Shown: positions 26,746 through 34,642 of the stretch, in pieces | Numbering within the stretch: the stretch's first letter is position 1 | Layout of the letters: every line of letters begins with the position of its first letter | Origin: Desulfobacterium sp. | Lineage (GTDB): Bacteria; Desulfobacterota; Desulfobacteria; Desulfobacterales; Desulfobacteraceae | Reading direction: 5' to 3' | Length of the DNA stretch: 64,000 nt | Assembly: GCA_030145245.1 (NCBI GenBank) | Contig: JAQYWC010000074.1 | Span: 1-64,000 of the forward strand | Made by a program: the position numbers and the translations under genes | The notes under the pieces: model-generated | Databases searched by the model: none | What the model was told of the DNA's origin: nothing | The model's input: the letters and a program-made list of their open reading frames with translations, nothing else

Positions 26746-26977
26746 TTGAACCTGAAGAAAATATTGTACTGGACAGCCCAATTCATATTAATTGATGAAG
26801 TAGCCGGTTTTTTTATATTGGGCGGCTGCAATATATGGTATTTATAAGATCACCGGAGCAGATGACAAGCCGATTGTAACCGCGTTTTTCGTTTCGGCCT
26901 ATATCGTGGTAATCGTAATGATTTATTTTGTGCTTGTAAAAAGGCTTAAGGCTTTTTTTGAGACAAAGAAGAAGTAA
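26746..26977 (+). pseudogene. Small membrane protein interrupted by a frameshift
   Basis: A frame starting at TTG 26746 behind GGAG (26733-26736) encodes NLKKILYWTAQFILIDEVAGFFILG and then hits a stop. One base away the adjacent frame continues smoothly as AAIYGIYKITGADDKPIV and a second membrane segment, ending ETKKK at 26977. The join near 26820 looks like a single-base insertion in a roughly 75-residue two-segment membrane protein. It could be a real mutation, a sequencing error or programmed shifting at the T-rich run just upstream. Confidence 0.5.
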
Positions 26978-27132
26978 CGGTTGCATAGACTTATCTAAAT
27001 TCACTTTGTTTTTACGCTGCATTTTGCAGATTCGGTTTTATTGGTCACGATAACTTTGTATCCGTAATACGAATATAGGGGGCCCAAAAGAGCCAACTGG
27101 AGGGACCCTTACTTTACACAGGCGTTGCGTTT

Positions 27133-27777
27133 ATGAAAAGATTACGAAAAAAAACACCTGTTTTACTTATAATCATTATCATTTTTTCCCCTGGATATCT
27201 TTTTAGCGAACAAGCAATGGAGTGTTGGTTACCGATATACTCTAAAAACCGACAGTCATGGAAAACGGTTCAATTAACTTCAATTGGACAATTTGGCGAA
27301 TTAAGAAGAGCCAGACCAAAGATTCCTGCTCATCTTCATACAGGTATCGATTTTAAACGTCCAAATACCAACTATGAAAATGAATATATTTTTCCAATTA
27401 TGTCTGGTAGAATCATCAGTCTGAGAGCGGATGGTCCTTTCTCCCAAATAATAATTGAGCATAACCATAGAAACCTGAAAGCCATATGGTCTGTTTATGA
27501 ACATGTTGCCGGGATAATCGGAACTGTCGGTGACTCTGTAAATCCAGATTATCCAATCGCCAGGTTTATGAATCGAAATGAATTGGATCAATATGGATGG
27601 CAATTTGATCATTTCCATTTTGAGATATTAAAAAAAAGGCCTCGCAGTCTAAGACATAATGCAAAGACACCTTTTAGATTTTTTGGTACATATTGTCTTG
27701 AATGCTATTCAAAAACAGATTTAGAGAAGTATTACTATAATCCAAAAGAATATTTCAAATCACAATGGCTTCATTAG
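27133..27777 (+). CDS. Secreted M23-like (LytM-type) peptidase domain protein
   Basis: The 214-residue protein has a signal peptide (basic start, hydrophobic VLLIIIIIFSPGYLFS) and a LytM-like beta domain. The zinc-ligand pattern is present: HTGIDF (His and Asp) and HFHFEIL (His-x-His). GRIISL and VGDSV match the family core. Such enzymes cut peptide cross-links of peptidoglycan in the periplasm. The gene is AT-rich and lies alone in the accessory stretch. Confidence 0.7.
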   Translation: MKRLRKKTPVLLIIIIIFSPGYLFSEQAMECWLPIYSKNRQSWKTVQLTSIGQFGELRRARPKIPAHLHTGIDFKRPNTNYENEYIFPIMSGRIISLRADGPFSQIIIEHNHRNLKAIWSVYEHVAGIIGTVGDSVNPDYPIARFMNRNELDQYGWQFDHFHFEILKKRPRSLRHNAKTPFRFFGTYCLECYSKTDLEKYYYNPKEYFKSQWLH

Positions 27778-27888
27778 TCTTCCATTGTGCTGTTTTTATC
27801 AAACCCAGCGTTTCATACTGAGATTAAGCCAAAATAAAACCCAGGGCTGCTGATTAACGGATTGAAATGTTATAAAACAGGAGGTCCC

Positions 27889-28176
27889 ATGCAAAAGAAA
27901 GCATTAATACTCTGTTTATTATTGTTTGTAACAGCGTCTTGCTCACAAACGCAATATAACGAAAGCGAGCAGGATTCTTTTTCCGGATCAAACATCTCAA
28001 ACCGGCAGGACATCAAATACCTGACATATGAACATTTCATTACTGTAGATGTTAAAGGGAAAGGAATTTATGCGCAAAGACCAAGCGAGCACGACAGCAT
28101 ACAAAGTGGCACTCAATGTACTTACACTGGGTGCGGAACCCGGCATGGACAAAGTACTTCCCAGTGGCATGGTTGA
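27889..28176 (+). CDS. Small lipoprotein overlapping the next gene
   Basis: ATG 27889 has an excellent ribosome binding site (AGGAGGTCCC) and begins a lipoprotein signal peptide (KKALILCLLLFVTASC). The mature part is hydrophilic and without known domain; its last 36 codons overlap the methyltransferase gene in another frame. The C terminus therefore looks like an accidental read-through, and the gene may be truncated by a recombination that brought in the methyltransferase. Confidence 0.5.
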   Translation: MQKKALILCLLLFVTASCSQTQYNESEQDSFSGSNISNRQDIKYLTYEHFITVDVKGKGIYAQRPSEHDSIQSGTQCTYTGCGTRHGQSTSQWHG

Positions 28177-28924
28177 AGCCACAGAGAAATTGCTCCTTGC
28201 TTCGGGGGCGGTACCCTGCAGTTGGGTTCAATGGTCCCGTGCCAGATCAATGACCTGCCTTTATAGATTGTTCGACTGGCTGTTGCCGGGAATGTACCTT
28301 GGGGTGGGCTATCGGAAGGCATTTTTTGAACAACAGGCAAGAGCGGCAATTGGATCGGGCGCAACCCAGGTATTGATTCCGGGGGCAGGTTACGACACCC
28401 TGGGATGGCGACTGGCCCCGGAGTTTTCGAGTGTTCAGTTCTATGAAATCGATCATCCCGGGACAGCCTGCTTGAAAGCCAGGGGAATTGAAGCCATGGG
28501 TCAGAGGGAAAATCTTCACCTTGTCCAGGCCGATCTGGGTAAACTCAAACTGGCAGATATTTTAAATCCCATCGATTCATGGAATCCTGCTGGAAAAACG
28601 GTGGTCCTGGCTGAAGGGTTGCTCATGTACCTGTATAGGGAGACAGTCAGGGATCTGTTTGTTCAGAGCCATAGAATTACCGGCACAGGCAGCCGAATTG
28701 CCTTTGACTATATCAGTTCCGGGGCCGATGGCCGACCGGATGCAGGGCCATGGACAGCATCGTTCCTATGGCTGCTCAACGCATCCGGTGAGCCTTGGCA
28801 CTGGAGTATCTCCCCCGGCGACCTCAGCGATTTCTTAATCGGCACGGGGTGGACAAATACGCCTGACTTTGTGGGAGAGTCCGACAGGTGCGGTGTTGAG
28901 TTTCTTGGTGTTGCGGTCAAATAA
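28070..28924 (+). CDS. Leucine-carboxyl-methyltransferase-like SAM methyltransferase
   Basis: The 284-residue protein belongs to the LCMT/PPM1 family, with VLIPGAGYDTLGWRLAPE as the SAM-binding motif, YEIDHP as the acidic follow-up motif, and VLAEGLLMYLYRE. Bacterial relatives O-methylate small molecules or unknown acids. The start is ATG 28070, behind GGGAAAGGAATTT; an in-frame upstream ATG is less supported. It is followed after 31 bp by the kinase/beta-lactamase fusion gene on the same strand. Confidence 0.82.
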   Translation: MRKDQASTTAYKVALNVLTLGAEPGMDKVLPSGMVEATEKLLLASGAVPCSWVQWSRARSMTCLYRLFDWLLPGMYLGVGYRKAFFEQQARAAIGSGATQVLIPGAGYDTLGWRLAPEFSSVQFYEIDHPGTACLKARGIEAMGQRENLHLVQADLGKLKLADILNPIDSWNPAGKTVVLAEGLLMYLYRETVRDLFVQSHRITGTGSRIAFDYISSGADGRPDAGPWTASFLWLLNASGEPWHWSISPGDLSDFLIGTGWTNTPDFVGESDRCGVEFLGVAVK

Positions 28925-28955
28925 ACACACGTTCGGCACAGGCAGGAAACACGCC

Positions 28956-30926
28956 ATGGCGGAAAAAAATAACTTGGATAGGATGGGCCATACCCATTCC
29001 AGGTTGCTGTCAGCCCATGAACCCGGGCGTATTGCTGAAGCGCTGGGCAAGGATCATCACCGTGTCCTGCTGTTCGGGGAAATGGGCAGCGGCAAGTCCA
29101 CCCTTACCACCGGGCTTGCCCGGGTCATGGAAAAAGCGGGACGATCCTGTTTCTGCCTGGGGGCGGATCCCGGCTCTCCGGCCTTTGGCGTTCCGGGTGC
29201 CGTTTGCCTTGGCAGGTGGCAGAATAACAGATGGCATCTTGTTGCAATGGAAGCGCTCTGCAGCCTGAATGCAGGCAGGTTCCGCCTGCCGCTGGTATCG
29301 GCGGTGAAGCGCCTTGTCAGGGAATTTGACAGAAAATTACTGCTAGTGGATGCACCCGGGGTTGTCAGGGGAATCCCAGGAGCGGAACTGCTGCCGGGGC
29401 TGGTTGAAGCCGCTTCAATCCAAACCATCCTTGTGCTGTGTAAAAAAGGAAAAGAACTTCCCTGTGCCGGTGAACTCATCTCCACACAGACCTGTATCCA
29501 CAGGGTGCTGCCCTCTCCCCTGGCCCGCCCCCCGGGAAGAGGAAAACGAACCCGTCAGCGGACACGCCTGTGGAATGACTACCTCCAGGATGCAAAGGAG
29601 ATGAGGGTGGACCTTTCCCGGGTCAGTCTGACAGGCACACCTCCTCCCCTGGAATCGGTCAGGGAATTGCAGGGCAGGCAAGTGGCCCTCCTGCAGGGAG
29701 CAACAACACTTACCATGGGCGAGGTGGTCAAGATTGAGAACAACACCCTCCGGATCCGTACCCCCGGCAGGGTAAAAGCGTTCAGCCAGGTGATGATCAG
29801 GGATGCATGCCGCAGTAAAGATGGGGGGCTGCAAACAGCCAGACATGCTGCATCATCTGTCGGTACCCATTGTGTTACCTTCCAAAGGAAAGCGTCAGGA
29901 GCCGGCACATATCCCCCGGCCGTGGTTAGGATAGGGGGTATCACCGCCACCCTGATGAACGGTGTGTTTGGAGATCCCCTTGTTCACTTGCGGTTAATGA
30001 ACCGGAAACAAAGCATGCTGTTCGATCTTGGAAACGGAGAAAGGCTTCCCTCACGTCTGACCCATCAATTGACCCATGTGTTTATCACCCATGCCCACAT
30101 GGACCATATCGGAGGTTTCCTCTGGTTTCTGCGGTCCAGGATCGGAGATTTCCCGCCCTGTAACATCTATGGCCCGCCCGGACTTACCAACCATATCGAA
30201 GGGATGATCCATGGGGTGCATTGGGATCGGATAGGGGAATCCGGGCCCCGGTTCCGTGTGGCGGAACTCCATGGGGATTACTTGCATATAGTTGGGCTCC
30301 AGGCAGGAAAAAAAGGGAGAGAGATACTGGGCCGGGAGCAGGTAATTGATAATATCCTGCTTAAAACATCCACATTCAGCATCCAGGCAATTGTGCTTGA
30401 CCACGGTACGCCGGTCCTGGCTTACCAGTTTAAAAGAATGCCCCAGCTTAACATCCGGAAAAGACTTCTCCTGGAGACCGGCATCTCCCCGGGTCCATGG
30501 ATTGGTGAACTCAAGCGGATCATTGCAGCAGGCAACCGGGATGCCCGGATTCTGCTGCCCGATAACAGCCTGGCCCTGGCCGGCAGGCTGGCTGACGATC
30601 TGCTCCGTGTCAGTCCGGCGTATAAGCTTGTGTATGCAACCGATCTTGCCGACACCCCTTCCAATCGCAACAGGCTGATCGGGTTTGCCAGGAACGCCCA
30701 TACCTTGTTTTGCGAAGCCGCCTTTACCCAGGATCATAAAAAAAAGGCCGCAAGTTCAGGCCATCTGACGGCCCGGGCCTGCGGAGAAATCGCAAGGGCG
30801 GCAAATGTCAACCAGGTGATACCGTTTCACTTTTCCAAACGATACGAATCCAGACCATGGCAGATCTATGATGAGGTAAAATCTGCGTGTGCCAGGATGG
30901 TTATCCCCTCTCAAAGCCCTCACTGA
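28956..30926 (+). CDS. Fusion of Clp1/Grc3-type polynucleotide kinase and RNase Z-type metallo-beta-lactamase
   Basis: In the 656-residue protein the N-terminal part has a Walker A loop GEMGSGKST (41-49) followed by LGADPGSPAFGVPG, the pattern of the Clp1/Grc3/NOL9 5'-hydroxyl polynucleotide kinase family (DxGQxxxxPPG). The C-terminal part from about residue 330 is a metallo-beta-lactamase: THAHMDHIGG near 378 supplies metal ligands, ATDLADT resembles motif IV, and GHLTARACGEIARAA then HFSKRY match tRNase Z. So one chain combines an RNA/DNA 5'-end kinase with a likely 3'-processing nuclease. This pairing suggests RNA end repair or tRNA maturation. ATG 28956 is chosen over a GTG inside the previous gene. 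Confidence 0.78.
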   Translation: MAEKNNLDRMGHTHSRLLSAHEPGRIAEALGKDHHRVLLFGEMGSGKSTLTTGLARVMEKAGRSCFCLGADPGSPAFGVPGAVCLGRWQNNRWHLVAMEALCSLNAGRFRLPLVSAVKRLVREFDRKLLLVDAPGVVRGIPGAELLPGLVEAASIQTILVLCKKGKELPCAGELISTQTCIHRVLPSPLARPPGRGKRTRQRTRLWNDYLQDAKEMRVDLSRVSLTGTPPPLESVRELQGRQVALLQGATTLTMGEVVKIENNTLRIRTPGRVKAFSQVMIRDACRSKDGGLQTARHAASSVGTHCVTFQRKASGAGTYPPAVVRIGGITATLMNGVFGDPLVHLRLMNRKQSMLFDLGNGERLPSRLTHQLTHVFITHAHMDHIGGFLWFLRSRIGDFPPCNIYGPPGLTNHIEGMIHGVHWDRIGESGPRFRVAELHGDYLHIVGLQAGKKGREILGREQVIDNILLKTSTFSIQAIVLDHGTPVLAYQFKRMPQLNIRKRLLLETGISPGPWIGELKRIIAAGNRDARILLPDNSLALAGRLADDLLRVSPAYKLVYATDLADTPSNRNRLIGFARNAHTLFCEAAFTQDHKKKAASSGHLTARACGEIARAANVNQVIPFHFSKRYESRPWQIYDEVKSACARMVIPSQSPH

Positions 30927-30998
30927 TGTGGACTGGCCTATTTCTCTGAAACCGGAATATACGTCTGCCACCCTGGATTTTTTCACCCGTTTTTTTCT

Positions 30999-32063
30999 CT
31001 AGGCCGCACAAATTCCATATTTGGGCAGCAGGTCATGGAGCACATGAAAACGATGAGCTTGTGCGGCATCATGAAATAATTTCCAGTTACTGGCCATGAA
31101 GGATTCTGAATATTGGCATACCGATTCGTCAAAATTGGTGCCTAATGCTTCTTTTTTCCAAGAATTCTTTCCTTTTCCAGAATAATGAACTTTTTCCGGG
31201 CCAAAACTAAAATGGCCTTCTGCGATTCTCTTCAGCCATTCCTTATGACGTTTTTCCCCATCCTTTTCCTTAATTCCCTCAAAGAGAAGTCGGATTTTGT
31301 CCTTATCCGACTTTTGAATCCCGGTAACATCCGTGTCGTCGGGATTTCCCAAGCGATACCGTTTCATGGCCATACACATATGATCTACAGCCTCACAAAA
31401 GTCATCCGGGTTGTTGCGGGTTATCGATTCTCCTGAATTATTTTTATATTCCCAGGTCAGAAAAGGCATATCCGGGAATACATTTGCGCGACCATGGCCC
31501 AGGGGGGGAATGGTATCATCCAGGAGATCCCGCCACCAGGACCCTATACCACCTTTAAACACGCCTGTGTCACTCACTTCCACAGCATCTTCAACTTCAT
31601 TGATGTCATGCAAAACCCCCGCAAATTTCTGATGAGCCCAGGTATCGGCATAAACATGCATGGTGATACCCAAACGCTGGAGGCCATAGGATTTATCCTT
31701 CTCAAGAATCGCCTGGCGGACCATATCTTTTGCAACAGGACTATTTTTGGTGCAAACTATTTTATTAATAAATCCCCCTTCGGGGTTCTTTCCAGCCTCC
31801 AGGCCGTTATTGCCTGGCAAGAAATGAAACGGTAACCAGACCATATGATTTTTTATTGATTTCTTAAAATTATTGGGGTCGGTCATGGCGTGGGCAGAAG
31901 AGATCCTGTGATACATGGCATTATTGGAAAAATGGACCGTCCCGCCGGACGTTGCATCATCGACATATTGCGCAGCATGGGCGATAATTGCGGCTTTTTC
32001 TTTCTTAAACCCTGACAACCGGGCAACAACATAAGTAACGGCATGATGGAAGTCAATTTGCAT
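30999..32063 (-). CDS. DUF6765-like family protein
   Basis: This 354-residue protein starts MQIDFHHAVTYVVARLSGF with HAAQYVDDATSGG, the hallmark of DUF6765. Histidines and aspartates in LGITMHVYADTWAHQKF suggest a helical metal-binding hydrolase core like phospholipase C/P1 nuclease, but this is inference. No signal peptide is seen. AAAAAAGGAGAGACGCA precedes the start. It follows the catabolic operon on the same strand after a 53-bp gap, so it may be co-transcribed. Confidence 0.7.
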   Translation of the reverse strand: MQIDFHHAVTYVVARLSGFKKEKAAIIAHAAQYVDDATSGGTVHFSNNAMYHRISSAHAMTDPNNFKKSIKNHMVWLPFHFLPGNNGLEAGKNPEGGFINKIVCTKNSPVAKDMVRQAILEKDKSYGLQRLGITMHVYADTWAHQKFAGVLHDINEVEDAVEVSDTGVFKGGIGSWWRDLLDDTIPPLGHGRANVFPDMPFLTWEYKNNSGESITRNNPDDFCEAVDHMCMAMKRYRLGNPDDTDVTGIQKSDKDKIRLLFEGIKEKDGEKRHKEWLKRIAEGHFSFGPEKVHYSGKGKNSWKKEALGTNFDESVCQYSESFMASNWKLFHDAAQAHRFHVLHDLLPKYGICAA

Positions 32064-32116
32064 TGCGTCTCTCCTTTTTTTGTTCTGTGGTTTACAAAAA
32101 GTGTCTCCGGCATTGC

Positions 32117-33691
32117 TCAGGAAACCATGCGGTCCCTCTCCTTCCAGAACCGCTGTCTCAGGGCTTTCTTGTCCACCTTGCCAAGGTTGGTGAGGGGAAT
32201 GGCATCGATAAACTCAACGCTCTTTGGCGCCATAAGACTGCCCTTTCGCTCCTTGACAAACGCCTTGATCTCCCGGTCGCTTGCATGGGCTTCCGGCTTC
32301 AGGACCACCAGGGCCTTGACCTCCTCCCCCCATTTATCATGGGGCACGCCGATCACCGCCGCATCCTTCACGGCCGGATGCTCGAACAGCACATCCTCGA
32401 TCTCCCGGGGAAAGATGTTGAACCCCCCTGAGATGATCATGTCCTTTTTCCGGTCAACGATGTAGAGATAGCCCTCGTGATCCTGCCTTGCGATATCCCC
32501 GGTATAGAGCCACCCGTCCCTCACGGTCTCCCGGGTGGCATCGGGATTGTCCAGATACCCGGACATCATGTTGGAGCACTTTACGATCACCTCCCCGGGT
32601 TCCCCGGGCGTGACATCCCTCCCCTGTTCATCCACGATCCGGAGATGGGTATGGAAGGTGGGCCGGCCGGCGGAACTGAAGATCTCCCGCTCCCGGACCG
32701 GATCATCAATGACATGCTCGTCCCGGGTGAGAACGCTGAAGGTCATGGGCGCCTCTGTCTGGCCAAAGAGCTGGGTGAATATAGGGCCGAACCGTGTCAC
32801 GGCCTGCTTCAACCGCCCGGGAGCGATGGCCGAGGCCCCGTAGATCACGTTGGTCAGGCTTGACAGGTCGTAATTGTCAAGACCGGGATCGTCCAGCAGC
32901 ACATAGAGCATGGTGGGCACCACAAAGGTGGCGGTGACCTTCTCCTTTTCTACGGTTTCAAGAAAGGCTTTGGGATCAAAATGGTCCAGGATTACGCACC
33001 GGCCGTTCCGCAGGAGCACGGGGAGCATGAGGCAGCCCCCGGCATGGGTCAGGGGCGTGAGATAGGCAAACACCTCCCTGCGGCCGAACCCGAACTCAAG
33101 GGTCTCGAACAGAATGGTGTTGACCCAGGCCCTGTGGGAGAGCATCACCCCCTTGGGCCGGCCCGTGGTGCCGCCGGTGTAATAGATCCCCACAAGGTCT
33201 TCCGGGTTGATGGCCGGGGCATCGGCCATGGGGCCATGCTCCTTCATGAGGGTCTGGAGGTGAAGATGCCCCGGTGTTATGGTGGCCCCATCGTCGGCCA
33301 CACAGATATAGTGCCGGACCGTCTCAAGCCTGGGACTCATCTCCTTAATGCGGTCTGCCATGGTTTCATGGTAGATCAGCGTGGTGCACCGGGACTGGTT
33401 CACCATGTAGATGTGATCCTCCGGGCCCAGGAGCACAGCCAGGGGCACCCGGACGCAACCGGTCTTTGCCACGGCATATTCGCTGAAAATATATTCAGGG
33501 CAGTTGGCCATCAAAAAAGCGACCCGGTCCCCTTTGCCAAGCCCCAGGCCCTTGAAGGCGTTGACCAGGCGGTTGGCATTCTCCCCCATCTGGCTGTAGG
33601 TATAGGATCGGTCCCCGTGGGTGATGGCCGTGCTCCTACCGTGGAACTGAACACATCGGTCGTAGAGATCACCGATTGTCAAGGCTATCAT
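32117..33691 (-). CDS. AMP-forming acyl-CoA ligase
   Basis: The 524-residue protein is an ANL-superfamily ligase with the ATP-binding P-loop YYTGGTTGRPKG, an adenylate motif LFGQTEAP, YTGD and the C-terminal Lys in LTNLGKVDKK. It converts a carboxylic acid to its CoA thioester via the acyl-adenylate. It is the last gene of the sigma-54 operon, overlapping the MaoC gene by 4 bp. Two other ligases in the operon suggest that several intermediates or several side chains need activation. Confidence 0.9.
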   Translation of the reverse strand: MIALTIGDLYDRCVQFHGRSTAITHGDRSYTYSQMGENANRLVNAFKGLGLGKGDRVAFLMANCPEYIFSEYAVAKTGCVRVPLAVLLGPEDHIYMVNQSRCTTLIYHETMADRIKEMSPRLETVRHYICVADDGATITPGHLHLQTLMKEHGPMADAPAINPEDLVGIYYTGGTTGRPKGVMLSHRAWVNTILFETLEFGFGRREVFAYLTPLTHAGGCLMLPVLLRNGRCVILDHFDPKAFLETVEKEKVTATFVVPTMLYVLLDDPGLDNYDLSSLTNVIYGASAIAPGRLKQAVTRFGPIFTQLFGQTEAPMTFSVLTRDEHVIDDPVREREIFSSAGRPTFHTHLRIVDEQGRDVTPGEPGEVIVKCSNMMSGYLDNPDATRETVRDGWLYTGDIARQDHEGYLYIVDRKKDMIISGGFNIFPREIEDVLFEHPAVKDAAVIGVPHDKWGEEVKALVVLKPEAHASDREIKAFVKERKGSLMAPKSVEFIDAIPLTNLGKVDKKALRQRFWKERDRMVS

Positions 33692-34146
33692 AATTCCACC
33701 CCCCTCATGTGAAACATCATTGTATAGTCAAGGTCCATGACCGTCTCCCGGCGCTGGTTCTTTACCGTGTACTTCCAGGTCTGGACCCCCCGGGCAGGAT
33801 CACTTGTGGTCCGTTTTTTCATCACCTCCACCACAACGGTGATGGTGTCCCCGATCTTCACCGGGGCATGCATCCGCATGTTGTCCACCCCGAGCCAGGC
33901 AATGGCGGAATCCCCGGCAAAGCCTGCCATGGCCACCAGGCCCACAGCGAGCCCGAAGATCATGGGGCCGTGGGCCAGCCGCTCCTTGAACGGGCTCTTT
34001 GCCGCATACTCCTTGTCCATGTGAAGGGGATAAAAATCCATGGTAAGACCTGCCCAGTTGACCACATGGGTTTCGGTCACCGTTATGGCGGGGGTGGTGT
34101 AGACGTCCCCCAGGTTGAAATCATCGCCGTATTTGTTGTGTTCCAT
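33688..34146 (-). CDS. MaoC-like hot-dog enoyl-CoA hydratase
   Basis: The 152-residue single hot-dog protein carries the hydratase-2 motif with catalytic Asp and His in MDFYPLHMDKEYA and the substrate-loop FKERLAHGPMIFG. It hydrates or dehydrates an acyl-CoA. It lies next to the DUF35 gene and the thiolase-fold lyase, the same trio found in steroid side-chain gene clusters, where MaoC and DUF35 proteins work together. ATG 34146 is chosen; the longer frame runs into a repetitive palindrome. Confidence 0.87.
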   Translation of the reverse strand: MEHNKYGDDFNLGDVYTTPAITVTETHVVNWAGLTMDFYPLHMDKEYAAKSPFKERLAHGPMIFGLAVGLVAMAGFAGDSAIAWLGVDNMRMHAPVKIGDTITVVVEVMKKRTTSDPARGVQTWKYTVKNQRRETVMDLDYTMMFHMRGVEL

Positions 34147-34158
34147 CTTTTTTCCCCC

Positions 34159-34204
34159 GGGGACAGATTTCAAATCTGCCCCATTGATTATTAAATCTGT
34201 CCCC
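34159..34204. repeat. REP-like palindromic element
   Basis: GGGGACAGATTT (34159-34170) is repeated inverted as AAATCTGTCCCC (34193-34204), a perfect 12-bp pair, with an imperfect inner copy (CAAATCTGCCCC, 34171-34182). The GGGGACAGATTT motif is typical of REP elements mobilised by RAYT-like transposases in deltaproteobacteria (from memory). It sits in the gap between the DUF35 and MaoC genes and could cause hairpin formation in the operon mRNA. Confidence 0.7.
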
Positions 34205-34218
34205 ATTTTAGTCCCATT

Positions 34219-34626
34219 TTATATGGGCCTGAACTTTGGCAGGGTAAACTCGTTGTTGAGCCGTTCAAACACCACCTCCACGGGCATCTCGCACACAACC
34301 GAATGGGGATCGCACCCCACAATGTTGCTCAACAGCTGAATCCCTTCCGCAAGCTTGACAATGGCAACCACATAGGGCATGTCATCCACAAAGGCCGAGG
34401 GCGCATTGCTCTCCACCACGGTGTAGGTATAGACCCGGCCCTTGCCGCTTGCCTCGATCCACTCGAGATCGTCTGAAAAGCAATCGGGACAGGCGATCCT
34501 CGGGTAGAAGATGTTCTTGCTGCACGCGTTGCAGTGTTGGAACACAAGTTTTTCCCTGTTGGCCGCATCCCAGAACGGTTTGGCCCAGGGATTGACCACA
34601 GGAACCGGTTTTTCAATTGCTGTCAT
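34219..34626 (-). CDS. DUF35 (zinc-ribbon/OB-fold) acyl-CoA-associated protein
   Basis: The 135-residue protein has a rubredoxin-like zinc ribbon (CNACSKNIFYPRIACPDC) followed by an OB-fold (GKGRVYTYTVV, PYVVAIVKLAEG). DUF35 proteins bind thiolase-fold partners and, with MaoC partners, form complexes that hand over acyl-CoAs; Ltp2-DUF35 complexes are known for steroid degradation. The adjacent upstream gene encodes such a thiolase-fold protein, so a complex is likely. GAAAGGAGAGAGCA precedes the start. Confidence 0.87.
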   Translation of the reverse strand: MTAIEKPVPVVNPWAKPFWDAANREKLVFQHCNACSKNIFYPRIACPDCFSDDLEWIEASGKGRVYTYTVVESNAPSAFVDDMPYVVAIVKLAEGIQLLSNIVGCDPHSVVCEMPVEVVFERLNNEFTLPKFRPI

Positions 34627-34642
34627 TGCTCTCTCCTTTCAA

